Shown: positions 1 to 20,300 of the stretch, one piece after another
Layout: every line of letters starts with the position of its first letter
Numbering within the stretch: position 1 is the stretch's first letter
NCBI RefSeq assembly: GCF_932526225.1
Contig: NC_064034.1
Coordinates: 7,798,001-7,862,000 of the forward strand
Source of the DNA: Nematostella vectensis
Lineage: Eukaryota > Cnidaria > Anthozoa > Actiniaria > Edwardsiidae
Direction of reading: 5' to 3'
DNA: 64,000 bases
Position numbers and translations under genes: made by a program
Notes under the pieces: generated by a model
What the model was told of the DNA's origin: nothing
Seen by the model: only the letters and a program-made list of their open reading frames with translations
Databases searched by the model: none

Positions 1-6
1 TTGTTA

Positions 7-8657
<8,651 letters not shown>

Positions 8658-8767
8658 TTAAGCGTCTCTTTCCCTGTTACACAATACCAAAATAAAACTC
8701 TTTCGGCTTTTACTTAGCACTCGTTCTCCTCCGAGTTGCTATGTTTTGCTCCGCTCTATCGAATCTG

Positions 8768-8775
8768 TGACGTCA
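8768..8775. promoter_or_regulatory. CRE palindrome upstream of the gamma-glutamyltransferase start
   Basis: TGACGTCA, the full CREB/ATF consensus, lies 111 bases upstream of the ATG of the minus-strand gamma-glutamyltransferase gene, in a locally GC-richer stretch (8740-8800) without a TATA box. A promoter-proximal role is inferred from position only. Confidence 0.4.
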
Positions 8776-9581
8776 CCGGGACTCGGCCCCAGGGTCAATG
8801 AAAAGAGAGGGGTGAGTGGGTGTTAAGGAATGAAGAACAGACTTGTTCGATCAAAAGTTTCGGATCACATTCGCATAATGATTTTCAAACATTGAAACTC
8901 CTCCGTAGACTCCGGTCATTTGGAAGCTGGATAAATAAAAAGGTCAGCCTGTTCAATCTCACTATCTAAGAGCCTTGAAATGGTATGGTGCATTGGGACA
9001 TTCAAAAGAATTTGAATAAGCGTTACATTTCATCTTTTTCTTTTCCTGGGTATCATTATCTAACGTTCTTTTTGACTAGCCCTCAGAGAAAAAGTTCCAA
9101 CTTTATGGCGGTCGATGGGGGTGGGGGTGAAGTGGTTGCGAGACGCATTCTTAAGGCATAATCGTAATAGTAATAATAGTTTATTACGACACTCTCGCAG
9201 ACTAAAGTCTGAATTACATGTAACTTATAACAGGTGAATTTAATCAAAGATGAAATTCTGTGGTAAACATGGATTTCGTGTAGGTGCGCATTTGTTGTGA
9301 TTAGCATCCCGACTCGTGTTATGGGTAGTTTAAATATGACTGATCGAAGATTGATCGAAGCGTGAGCCGCGTTGGTTTATTCTGTGCCGCGTAGGCAGTT
9401 GTTATTTAAACGGTTTACACACTGCCAATAAAATCCAAGCATTACCATCTGATGAAGCACCCTGTTTCTGAGGTAAGCTTTCCATATAGTTTTTGAAGCA
9501 AGCGGAAGTAGCTGGGAAAGGGAGAAGAAGCCGCGCTCGCCTCGGGAAGAAGGATGAAAGAGCGACTCGAAGCGGCATGGG

Positions 9582-9824
9582 CACCAGTTTACTTTCTGAC
9601 GATTACCTAGTAATATCCGATGATTTTTAACTGAAAACGCGAAAAATATTTAAAATTGGAAAGCAGTGTGTGTCTATTGGAAGTTTCTTTGAGAATGTGA
9701 CTGATAATTTAGAACGGATTCTAATCGATTCTTTTATCTCTTCTCAGTTGAGGTTTCCGTCGGCCCTCTCATAGTTAGTAGAGGGAGACTCTAATAACTA
9801 TGGCCCTCCGGAAGTAAACTGGTG
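9582..9824. mobile_element. Inverted-end element, copy A
   Basis: Starts CACCAGTTTACTTTC and ends GGAAGTAAACTGGTG, an inverted pair. The interior (GAAAGCAGTGTGTGTC, TTGGAAGTTTCTTTGAG, TTGAGGTTTCCGTCGG) matches the element at 44825-45078 throughout, so this is a dispersed non-autonomous DNA element. Confidence 0.8.
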
Positions 9825-10180
9825 ACAATTCCGCTCTAATCCCGTTTTTTTCCCTTCACGATTTCGCTTGCTTCAAATCGCTTATCTAGTAAACCCTTTG
9901 AGCTTGCTACCCTGTCTAGGAAGTGCTGTGATGTATATCATATTAAATTGACCGTCTGCAACCCCAGGAGGAACATTGACCCCTTTGAAGAGAAGTTCTA
10001 TGCTGATATGGACAATGGGAAACTACCACAACTGATGGGCGCCTTTGTTTATGAGATCACATCAAGGCCAAAAATACACTTGTCACGTGATATCAACTCT
10101 ACTCAGAGACCTCCTTGGCCATTTGAGACAACGAATGCCTTGTCACACGACTTCATATAGTAAGAAATAAACTTGTCACA

Positions 10181-11149
10181 TTACACTTGTTTGTCAAAGC
10201 CAACAGCAGAATTGTGGCGGGACATCAGATCCTCGAAAGCAACATTGGAGTTGTCACGTGACATGCCATTGACTTGGTTAAAACAGGAATCAAAACGTGA
10301 TTTGCCGTGTCCTTGAACTGGTTTTTTTATACATCCTGTGCACAGTGAACACTGTCTAGCAAGGTAACACAGCTCCTTTCTAAACTCTGGCATGTGTATA
10401 GCGTATACTAGAACATTCCAGAAGGAGTTGCTTAAAACAAAAGCTATTCCTATCAGAGTGTACCAGCACTCCCGACACACACTGCTGAGAAACACATAAG
10501 GAAGAAAGCACCCGAGTGTGGTGATGGTGACAATGCACAAAGTTTTTGCGAGCTTAGCGTTTTTCTTTGAAGCTTGTTTGTTATCAAACGTTTTCCCGAA
10601 TCGTATCTTAATCCAGATTGAGAAATAGCATATTGTTATTAGAACCACTGGTAGGACTGTCCATGTAATAAACGAAAAGGCAAAATTCAAGTACTTATTT
10701 TGTGGCACACGAAAAAGGGTAAGAAGAATTAGGACGCTCACTCTAGCCAGTGAGAGTGTCCACAAGAGCGCGATCCATATGATGTAGGACCTTCCTAGAG
10801 ACAAGCGATGCTTGAATGGCAAAAACACTGCAAATGCCCTCTCCACTGCTGTTCCTGTTAGCGATAATAGGGACGTTATAATGGCAAATTCACCCCAAAG
10901 TAAAACTCCAACAACTCCAATCTCCGTTCTTGGGATTTTCATGAAAAATATCAGAAAAGAAAATCCTACCTGTAAATCAGCCATTGTCATGCTAACAAGG
11001 AAATAGTTTGACTTCTTGACTCGGAATGTTTTGCGTAGAAAGACAGCCAGTGCGAGGATGTTGGCGACCGTAATTACACATGATTCACTCGTAAAAAACA
11101 CTAGGAATATATCAAACATTTTATCTATTTGACTCGTCGAGTTGCTCAT
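10181..11149 (-). CDS. Single-exon orphan class A (rhodopsin-like) GPCR
   Basis: 322 residues, intronless, seven hydrophobic spans at about 20-38, 47-69, 84-106, 122-142, 157-179, 203-224 and 233-252. Class A landmarks: N30 in TM1, D58 in MADL of TM2, W130 in TM4, P167 in TM5, CFLPY at 214-218 in TM6. Two landmarks are altered: the DRY site is E103-R104-A105, and the NPxxY site reads NVLVY at 245-249, lacking the proline. An N-glycosylation site (NSTS) lies at residue 3 and there is no signal peptide. The C-terminal tail repeats a short motif (MSRDNSNVAFEDL, then MSRHNSAVGFD). It resembles the short-looped orphan receptors that are abundant in cnidarians; ligand and coupling cannot be read from sequence. 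No LRR domain, so it is not a member of the neighbouring LRR-GPCR cluster. Confidence 0.9.
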   Translation of the reverse strand: MSNSTSQIDKMFDIFLVFFTSESCVITVANILALAVFLRKTFRVKKSNYFLVSMTMADLQVGFSFLIFFMKIPRTEIGVVGVLLWGEFAIITSLLSLTGTAVERAFAVFLPFKHRLSLGRSYIIWIALLWTLSLARVSVLILLTLFRVPQNKYLNFAFSFITWTVLPVVLITICYFSIWIKIRFGKTFDNKQASKKNAKLAKTLCIVTITTLGCFLPYVFLSSVCRECWYTLIGIAFVLSNSFWNVLVYAIHMPEFRKELCYLARQCSLCTGCIKKPVQGHGKSRFDSCFNQVNGMSRDNSNVAFEDLMSRHNSAVGFDKQV

Positions 11150-12029
11150 GATGATCGTGGGTTTTTTCGTTTGTACTTCTGAGATTCAATGCCTCAAATC
11201 TAACAGAAAATTTGGTATTTCTGCCACTGCCAGGAGTCACCGCATCTGTATGTAGTTGTTATAGCTGTTGATAACCAAAGCTCCTTTGCTTGGTGCTTCC
11301 TCTTTCCTGATTGGATGATGTTCATTGGACGTCTATTTATTACAAGAAAAGGAAGCAAATCCTCAAATTAGCTTTTGTCAGTAGCAGATATATGAGCGGT
11401 TGTAAATTGCCTCAAACGGGATTTCATCTATTCCATGAGTACTAGCGGACAAGTCTGGTATAACCGTTTTTATCTGTAAAGATTTGATTCGGGTTTTTTT
11501 ACGCTGGAATGTCGCTCTTTTAGCCAAGGTTTGCTCGTTTTGGGGAAATTTTCGTCTCCGAATCATCGGTTCCTAAGTTGGTTCGACGCAGATAATTTTT
11601 TTTATTAACGCCGAAATTCAATCAAGTCTGGAATACAAAAGAAACTATGGGATATCACCTTAACCAAAAGAAAGCCATTAACAAATCTCAGAGGATGCCG
11701 TTTAAGCTCTATCCGCTGAATTATGAAATAATAGTCGGCCTTTTGATTAAAATTCCCTAAATCTTATGTGGGTCGAAAACAGCAGAAAGAACCATTCACA
11801 TCCAGAACTTCATAGTTCTAACACATGGAAAAAGCAGGAGAGGGTATTTAAAAATACACAATCGAGCCCAAGAGCGCGTTTGGAAAAAGAAAAAATAAAC
11901 GGTAAGACAGAAAAACAAGGTGGAATCCGCTCAATTAAACATAAGCGTAGATTTAACATTTCTAGCATATTTTTACGCTTATCTCAATTTCGAGTGTAGG
12001 TCCGCTAAGAAATAATTTTCTTACCCTCG

Positions 12030-13345
12030 GCGAAAAACAGAGTACAGATTCTTACCCTGTGATTCTGGTCCCTTAATCGCTCAGTTTATTTTTCAATCCG
12101 GGGGGGTACTTACATGATACCTTTTCGAGTTGAAACAATATTTAGGCATTACAGTTTATTCGGAACAAGTCCAACAGCATTTTCGTCGGATAATTCTGGT
12201 TGCTTTACTTTACTTATTCTGGAAATGTTTAGGAAATACAAATGAACCCTCTTTTTAGTCTTTTCCTTATTCGGATAAGTAGTAAAAACAAAATCGGGCG
12301 TTGAAATACCATTTCCTTATTCAAGAAATGTTTAGAAAATACTAAAAACCCTCTTTATAGTCAATTCCTTATTCGGGATAATTGGACAAAACGAAATCAG
12401 GCGTTGTTGTGAAATACCATTTCCTTATTCGAGAAATGTTTAGAAAATACTAAAGAACCCTCTTTTAAGTCTATTCCTTATTCGGATAAGTCGTTAAAAC
12501 GAAATCAGGCGTTATAAAATACCAGTTCCTATTCCAAGAGATGAAAAGTTGAAATTGAAAAAATCACTAACAATCTTCTTTTTAGTCTATTCCTTATACG
12601 AATAAGTCGTAAAAAAGAAATCAGGCGTTATGCAATACCATTTCCTTATTAAAGAAATGTTTAGAAAATACTAAAGAACCCTCTTTTTAGTCTGTTCCTT
12701 ATTCGGATAAGTAGTTAAAACGAGATCGGGCGTTATGTAATACCATTTCCTTATTCGAGAAATGTTTAGAAAACACTAACGACCCTCTTTTTAGTCAATT
12801 TCTAATATGAAATATCATTTCCTTTTTCGAGAACTCTTTCGAAAGGCGTCGTTAAAGCGAAATCGGGCGTTACGCAATTGAAATGATGAGAAAACACTGA
12901 CAATCTTTTTGTTATCAAGGTCAAATTCCTTCTACACGCGTACTCAAGTTAAGCGTGAATATTTCTCCTCTAAATATATTAATGCGTTTGGAAGGAAAGC
13001 CCAATATACAAATACGTTGATTAGATAAGAGGTAGATTTCCTCTCTTTTGCTAGATTCATTTGGGAAAGCGATTGCACGCATTGCGTAATTTGACCTTTT
13101 GTAGCAGATAGAGTCTCATGTTCACAGCTCCGTTTAGCAGCAGAGCACGTCAATGAGCAACCATAATTATCCGACGAAAATGCTGTTGGACTTGTTTTGA
13201 GTAAACTGTAATGCCTAAATACTGTTTCAACTAGAATTAAAAGGTATCATGTAAGTACCCCCCCGGATTTGAAAAAAGGAACTGAGCGGATAAGGAAACA
13301 GACGAAAAAGGAACTGCGGATAAGGAACCAGAATCACACTGGTCA
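12030..13345. mobile_element. Non-autonomous element with ~110-bp or longer inverted arms
   Basis: The left arm core, about 12097-12204, begins ATCCGGGGGGGTACTTACAT and runs through TTAGGCATTACAGTTTA and GTCCAACAGCATTTTCGTCG. It is present inverted and nearly unchanged at about 13158-13268. Weaker similarity continues outwards (TGTGATTCTGGT...CCTTA near 12058 and, inverted, near 13325-13338), so arms may be ~150 bp. The inside is mostly a tandem array plus about 230 bp of unique AT-rich DNA. No transposase frame is present, so it would move only with help from elsewhere. Confidence 0.8.
12205..12870. repeat. Tandem array, ~105-115 bp unit, inside the inverted-arm element
   Basis: Six or seven units recognisable by ACCATTTCCTTATTCGAGAA, GTTTAGAAAATACTAA, ACCCTCTTTTTAGTC and TCCTTATTCGGATAAGTCGT. 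The first of these recurs at about 12309, 12417, 12522, 12638, 12743 and 12825. The last unit is shortened. Units are diverged, so the array is not recent. Confidence 0.85.
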
Positions 13346-14310
13346 GATTCGGTAACGAACACGGTAAAAAATACTGGATAAGTATACTGATAACTGAACC
13401 CTTTTCAAGTTTAGAGACTAACAATAGGTTCTTTTAAAATTGGTTTGTCATTGTTTTACCTTCAGCACCTGATTTTGTGGCCTATACGCCCCCCACCCCC
13501 CTCCCCCCATACGGCATGACGCAACTCAATTCGGAAGTCGCAACACTATGAAACGCGCAACACTAAAAAATGTTTCACTGGTGTCGAGCAAATGGATATG
13601 CTTGTCTAATAATGAATAATGTGCAAAGTTTTAGAATACATTCTTTCTTTCTCGACCCGTAGTCGACAAAATAGTCCGTACAATATAATTGACCCAGGTG
13701 TAAAAAAAAAGTATTTTATCGTTTATCCATGTTAAAAATCCAGCTGGGAAGCTCCTGCAATACCGCTGCGTACTCGGGCATGTCTGATTCATGTGTTTCT
13801 TACTTCTTCTGCTAAGCAACTGCATCTGTCGTTCTTCCGGGTTTTTGATTTAGTTCCGAACGGATTGCCAGGGACTGGGTCGAAAATAAAAGCTGCATCT
13901 TCACGGTTTTCAAACTAGGATCTGGTCAATGCTACCCATAATGCAATGCCGTACAATATTATTTGAATTTATTTCATTATGACCATGAGATATAAGCATC
14001 TTTTAGAAATGCTTTATGTAATATCAATTATGCAAATGCTGTAAAAAATATTGTACTTTTATTTCCATTTTATATTTCACTTTTGTCATCCGATGATAAT
14101 TTCTTAGGCTTAAAAACATGACATATCTTTTTGTTTCCTTATTTCGACATCGAATGACTTGTTTTTACTTAGAGTTTATTTGACTGTGCGTGTTTTACGT
14201 GGTATTTTCTTCTTTACACTTGGGAACATACACCGAACGCGTCAACCCTAAGTGTGACACAGGATGTAGACGAATCTCGTGATTAATGCTTCCGCCAATC
14301 CTTCGGAAGC

Positions 14311-17300
14311 CTATCGTAAGTCCTCGGCCTTCACGACTTCAAGACATATACCTGACGTATCCTGCCTCGACTGATCACGTGTTACGGTTGTAGAAGGACC
14401 GCTCGCGCTGCTTTCGCCAACACCTCGGAAACCTATCCTCTTTCCGAAAACTCTACGGTACAAAGACCTCAGCTCTTCTCGGAAAGAGCTACTCTGGAAT
14501 GCATACAACCCTGGGTTTATTGCACTTGAAATTGTGAGGCAAACGATCGAGAACGCTGACGTCAAGACATCGGTGGCAGTTCGAGAAACCGAACGAACGG
14601 TCCCAGACCATGACCATATAAGAGAAATCGCAACCGGCAAAAAGAAAAAGAACATGTTGCACATGACAAGAATGAAGATTCGCTTTGCAAGCGTGACGTC
14701 ATTGCGTTTGCCCGTGCGCAGTCCAGACTTCTTGACCGCGCGATAGAGTTTTACGTATAGGGGAATGGTGACGAGGTACGTAATCGCAACGGTACCGGTG
14801 ACGTAGAAAGAGAACCAGAACTGCGCCGGGATAGACTTGACTGGGTAAATCGGCACACAAAACAGAGTTATTGAATAATCTGCGACCCCTACTAGTGGGA
14901 GGACAGCAAGCAAAAGAGAGTATATCCAAATTACGGCAATAACGACCACGCAAGACCTCAACATCAAGCGATAACGAGGCTTCGTGCTGTACACGATGGA
15001 TAAAAACCTCTCTACTGCTAGAACGAAGAGTGTGTTGACGGAAAGCTCAGTGGCAAACATCCATGGAAACCCAAGGTAGCTGCAACTCGTGCTTGTGAAC
15101 TTGAGCATCTCTTGAAAGGTCCTCTGCTGGCGGACGGCAGTGATAGATAACGAATACAATCCGTTCAAAAAGTCCGCAAAGGCGAGGTTTGCTACCAGGA
15201 GCATTGCGATATTCTTGCGCAGACGGTTCGAGTACATCGTTGTGGTGATTACGCACAGATTCAAGACAATGGCTAGGGGTCCAAATAGGTAGTTCAACCC
15301 GCCCACCTGTCTTGTTACGTCCCAGCATGGGTACGTTACTTCAGAAGGTATCTCTTGCTCAAAGCATTTGTGTCCCTCTTCGAAACAGTTGCTAATAAAT
15401 CCATATTTGGCGATGGTTCTCGGAAGTGACTTGACAGTGTAAGCTCTTGCACGACAAGGATAACCTTCAAGGTAAATAAGATATTCCCCTTTTTTCAGGT
15501 TTTCAAGTTTTGTAGAAATTTCCTTTGCCTTGATAAGGGTACATTCGGAACACATCTTGCTTAGCTTTGTGCCGCGAATTTCTAGGAGACTGGTGAGAAG
15601 AAGGATGTCGTTGCTTAGCAACCAGTTATTTCCCGTCATGTCCAGGATAGCAAGTGAAGGCAAATCAGTTGAAATATTGCTGACCTCGAATGACTTGATT
15701 CGGTTCATGCTGAGGTTTCTTTAAAAGAAAGAGAAAGATGAGAGAGCTTGTTATATGATATTACATTCCGTTGCAGGTAAAAACAACTGCCCAGTACAAG
15801 GGCTGTAGTCAGTATGTGTGTTTTTACTGAAAGACATTGCAGAGATCTCTAATGAAGCTAATAAAAGTACACTAGGCCAGGCACGAAGTTGGGTCCCAAT
15901 CTAAATTACCCTTAAATTTTAAACTTTTTTTTGCTTATTAAAGACTATGACTTTTTCGTATACCGTCAGCCTTATTAGCGTGTCCAGGGCATTATTGGGG
16001 GGGGGGGGGGGGGGGGGAGGACTGACAACCTTGATAAAATATATCGCGGGAGCTAATATATGTGCCTTATTTGAAAGACTATTTAACATTCTGAACATGT
16101 CAATGATATTTCTATTCAAGGAAAAATAAGTTAGGACAAAAGTCATAGGTATCGCCATAAAAAGTAGGTCGAAATATGAATCAAACTTTTTTCCACAAGA
16201 TCAGCTGCAAGAGATATTGTGCTTGTTGATAAAAACAGATTTTTTCATTAATACTTTTTTCATGCATACCTAACTTTGAAGTAAAATAAACTGAAATCCG
16301 CGTCGTCTGCTGAGTCAGCGTTTTATTTTTGCTATACTAGACGCTGAACGAGAAAACAAACTGGACTCTTAGATTAGCAAAAAACTATGAGGTACCACAG
16401 GCTATGCGTAAAACTTTCCCTTCCTAGTGTCAGCGGTTACATCACCTCAGCTCTCAACTCAAAAAGAGGGCTTCACGCATGCGCCTTAGTTCCTTTATTA
16501 TGTGATACCCAGGCCTCTCGCGCGCCCTGCAGCAGTATTGCTCAGGTCGGTCTACGGTGGAGTTCGGAGAGCTACATCTCCCCGTCAAGTAAGTACCTAC
16601 CCTCCGGGGAAACATTATTTCTTACAGAGATAGATCGTGTTTAGTTCGTTTTTAGATCAGATAAGAACAGAATAAATGTAAGTGTATTTTGAGAAAGCAT
16701 CCTTGACTAAAAAAAGTATGATATGTAAAAGTATGATAAAACTTTGATCAGATTGCAGCTACTTTGAGATTTCTTCACGTAATTTCTCTTCCAGTAGACT
16801 AGACTATTATATAGATTTTAAAAAAATGCCTAAAAGCGGAGCCAGCATAAACACCTTTTGTGTTGACTGATCAAAGGTATTATTGGGGATCTAGGATCCT
16901 GCTCTCTACTGAGATTTATTTATTGTACCAACCAAATGGATCCAGGCCTTATTCAATAATTTAAATTATGCAGTACATCAAAGTTAACAAACACAATTCC
17001 TGGTGTGGATATGGCTGTCAAAGTTGTCAAGAGTCTAATGGTAAATTCTTATGTCCCATCATAAATAAGTATTTTAATAGCCGAAAACGAAGTGTGCGTT
17101 TCACTTTCGCGTGCTGAAATCAAATTCTCAAAATTAAGCCGTTGTTCCTCTAAAAGGTTTGAAGACAAAAAGTGGTTCCTCTAAAAAGTTTGAAGACAAA
17201 AAGAATAACGGTAACATGAACAGTTACCAGAAAACAAACGTACAACCAAAAGTTGGAATTGGTAAAATGGAACGGTAAAATAAAACGACAAAAGGGGAAG

Positions 17301-20300
17301 AGTAAAAGGGAACGGTCATAATGCTAAACACAAAAACGGGAACGCTAATGTTATTATAAGGTAATTTTATGAGAGAGAACGGTGGGAACAAAACGAAACG
17401 GTTAAAAAACGCTACACGGAAAGCGGAAAAAAATTGAGAAACGCAATTGGGTTCTTTGTGCACAAGGTCTACAGATATCAAATATACCTCTACAAAGCGG
17501 GCACTTTACAACATATAAAAGACGTCTCTATTATTATAAATAATTGGGGAGAGGAAATGAGTTTTCTGATAAAAATCTGATCACCCCCGATAGAATAAAA
17601 TGCCTTTGTAGTATCTCTCCGGACGTTTATTGTCAGATTTGGCTACATAAAAAAGTTTGACTGATGGATTGATGACATACCAGAGTGATCTAGCTTATGC
17701 TTTATAGTTTTGCCTACAAATAGCATGTCTATTGAGAACCGAAAGAGGACATTCGGTCCCCTGGGTACGGGCCTGAAAGCCTCTATTTAACAGGCACTTT
17801 ATGTATACTCACAGATATCGCAGACAGTTAAGGCCAGCAAATGCGCCACTTGAAATGGAACTCAATTTGTTGCTTGTTACAGACCTTGAGACAAATAACA
17901 CATTTAACATTTATCGTGGTAATTAAGGCAAACAGGATTATTACAATACTTGATATAATCTGAAAATTCATAATCATCATCTTAATCACTATCATGCACA
18001 ATATTGAGCTTCTTATGAACAAGAGATAATCATATCCAACATCTGTCATAATTCTGTCATCATTATCAAAATATCAACATCTCGTAATGTCATTCTCAAT
18101 CCCTCCTAAACGACTACTGTAATCTGTTATGATACTAACAAGGCTCAGCGGATTAGAAAAGTTTGTGAAAGTTCCGGGCTCAATGTAATTTATCTGCACT
18201 TTATTATTATAATACCAACTACATCTCTATTGCCATGTCATTCTCATTTCATCCTAAACGACTGTACACTTTTTTATAAGAACCTCCAGACTGAGATTTC
18301 ACCAAATATTAAGAACATGATAAGAACATGCCGAGGCCCAAGATAGCAGAATTTGTTTTTCTTTTCTTTAGTCTTGTTGCGTTCTAAAATGTAGATTCAA
18401 ATTGTGCTCATAAAACCTTAGTATTGCTATTGATTATTAGTGTATTTCTCTTCCTAATATTCTTGTATCATCTATTGAGGTGGGGGTGGACTCAAGGTGT
18501 GCTCCATGACAGTAGACGGGGCTGATCACTTAGGGGTAAATTTATTTTAACACCCAAAGTGAGTCATATTAACAATATAATTTTATTGAAATGTATTATA
18601 TTTTATTTATGTAAGTGCCAAGTAAACAACAACATTTATTTATTTCGAAGTCAAATGAGAGGGCTATAGAATATCCACACTATTGAAATTAGAGCATATA
18701 CATACTTTCAAGATCAACAACACTTACAAAGTTCAAACAATTCTCTAGATTTTATTGAAATGTAAAAATCAAAATAAAATGACATTGAGGGAAATAATTA
18801 AACTTATCTAAAGAAAGCACCAAAATACAAAAAGGTAATCACCAAAGTAATTTTCATAGATTTACATATCTTACACTACACATGACTACTGACATGTTTA
18901 CCTCTAAATAGATATAAAAGACAAAGCAGCAGGCTTTTAACTTTTCTAGTACAAGCTTTTTTACGCTTATTGAATGATGAAAACTGCTCGATATTCTAAT
19001 GGATTTTCGTCTCAATTTGAGTTACACCTATGCTGTTCTTTATTGGAATCAACAAAAATGATATGTCATTCATTGAGAGATATCAAGTAAACAAAAGAAA
19101 ACAAAATTCATCTTTATGGGAGGCCGGTCAAGCGTCCGATGCGAGTAGCCTATTCTTTGGGATTGATTCATCAACAAAGCGATTTGTAGGAGACGATTTC
19201 CATCAATTGTTTCAAACTGCTTCTACTTTAAAATAGATTAAGCAATAAAGGTAAATACCTCGAGTCCATTCATGAGTGTCGAGATCACATTTAATTACGT
19301 CTTGAAGTAAACTGTATGAGCCTAAAGCAGCCAGCACATAGAATTTTTATCTCGAGCATTCACGTGTTTCCGGGTCTCTTCGGGTTGCAAATGGAAACAC
19401 GAAATCAGCGAAATCACAAATACAGCGAAATCATTCCAAGCTGAGATGATTTTCCAAAATAACTTGGTAGAAATTGAGACTATGGTAGAATATGCAGTTA
19501 ATAATTAGTGAATCGGGCCTTCAACTGCTCAAATAACATGGATCTGAGAGCTGGAATCTCAAAATCAAGATGGCGGCCATGACACAGAAGGTTTCTGGTA
19601 ACTACGCATTGCGATGACGTATCGTAGGAAAGTAGGCTAGATACTTCGCGTAAGAAAAAGACTTGTGTAAAATCGCAATGAGTACACTAAAAAATATACA
19701 ATCAGTAACGCATAGGCTTCCTGGGCATTGCGCAACATTGCAGATTTCTCCGGGTTGACGAAAAAAAAAACAGTTGCATTTTATGACTGGGCTACCACAG
19801 GTATCCCAGTAAATACAGCTATGAGCATATTAGGAGAGTGTCTCAGGACATCATGAAGTCTATTGGGGCATAATTTAGTGCTTTGCTTATGGATATTTGC
19901 AAGCAAAGGTGGATTCATGGTAATTTTTTCTTGTTTGGCTTTGCCTGGATGAGAAAATAATTTTCTAATGAATCACCACAGCTCTCCTAAATGCTGTCTT
20001 TTCTGGAACCAAATTGATTCCACAATTGTTTACACTGCTATTCTATGTCTGTATGACCTGGAATTGATTTGTTTGGCTTCGGGGCGAAAAGACTTATAAA
20101 AAACCATCTGACTTTGGGGAGAGGACTGGCCCTCCCTTCGTGAATTTTTCCCTGGATCTCCCAGAATGCTTTGCAATCCGTTAAGGCATCCAAGTGGTTT
20201 TACAAGCCTTCAAGGAGTGGACATTGTGTTTTGAGGCCATGGAAATAAACCTGGAGGATCAGAATAAAGGTATCTATTTGTGTCTTGAGCTGTGTTTGCT

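Larger units (their letters stand above)
8658..10180. other. Intergenic region between gamma-glutamyltransferase and the orphan GPCR
   Basis: Holds the gamma-glutamyltransferase promoter side (CRE at 8768) and one inverted-end element at 9582-9824. The remainder, including a short (TAA/TAG)-rich stretch near 9160-9190, shows nothing I can name. A 70-codon plus-strand frame at 9948-10160 has no recognisable similarity. Confidence 0.6.
11150..14310. other. Intergenic region with a long-arm inverted element
   Basis: Contains the element at 12030-13345, C-rich tracts near 13488-13508, and a minus-strand poly-A signal (AATAAA read on minus, 14180-14175) suited to the LRR-GPCR ending at 14311. Nothing coding recognised. 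Confidence 0.6.

Noticed and set aside
9948-10160. 70-codon plus-strand frame between gamma-glutamyltransferase and the orphan GPCR
   Set aside because: Unremarkable length, no recognisable domain, and repeated CTTGTCAC words suggest local low complexity. Not enough to call a gene.
16540-16625. Minus strand TACTTACTTGACGGGGAGAT as a U1 snRNA 5' end, or a 5S-derived element
   Set aside because: The first ~20 bases resemble U1, but the stem-loop I sequence and the rest do not follow, and similarity to the 5S 3' half is weak.
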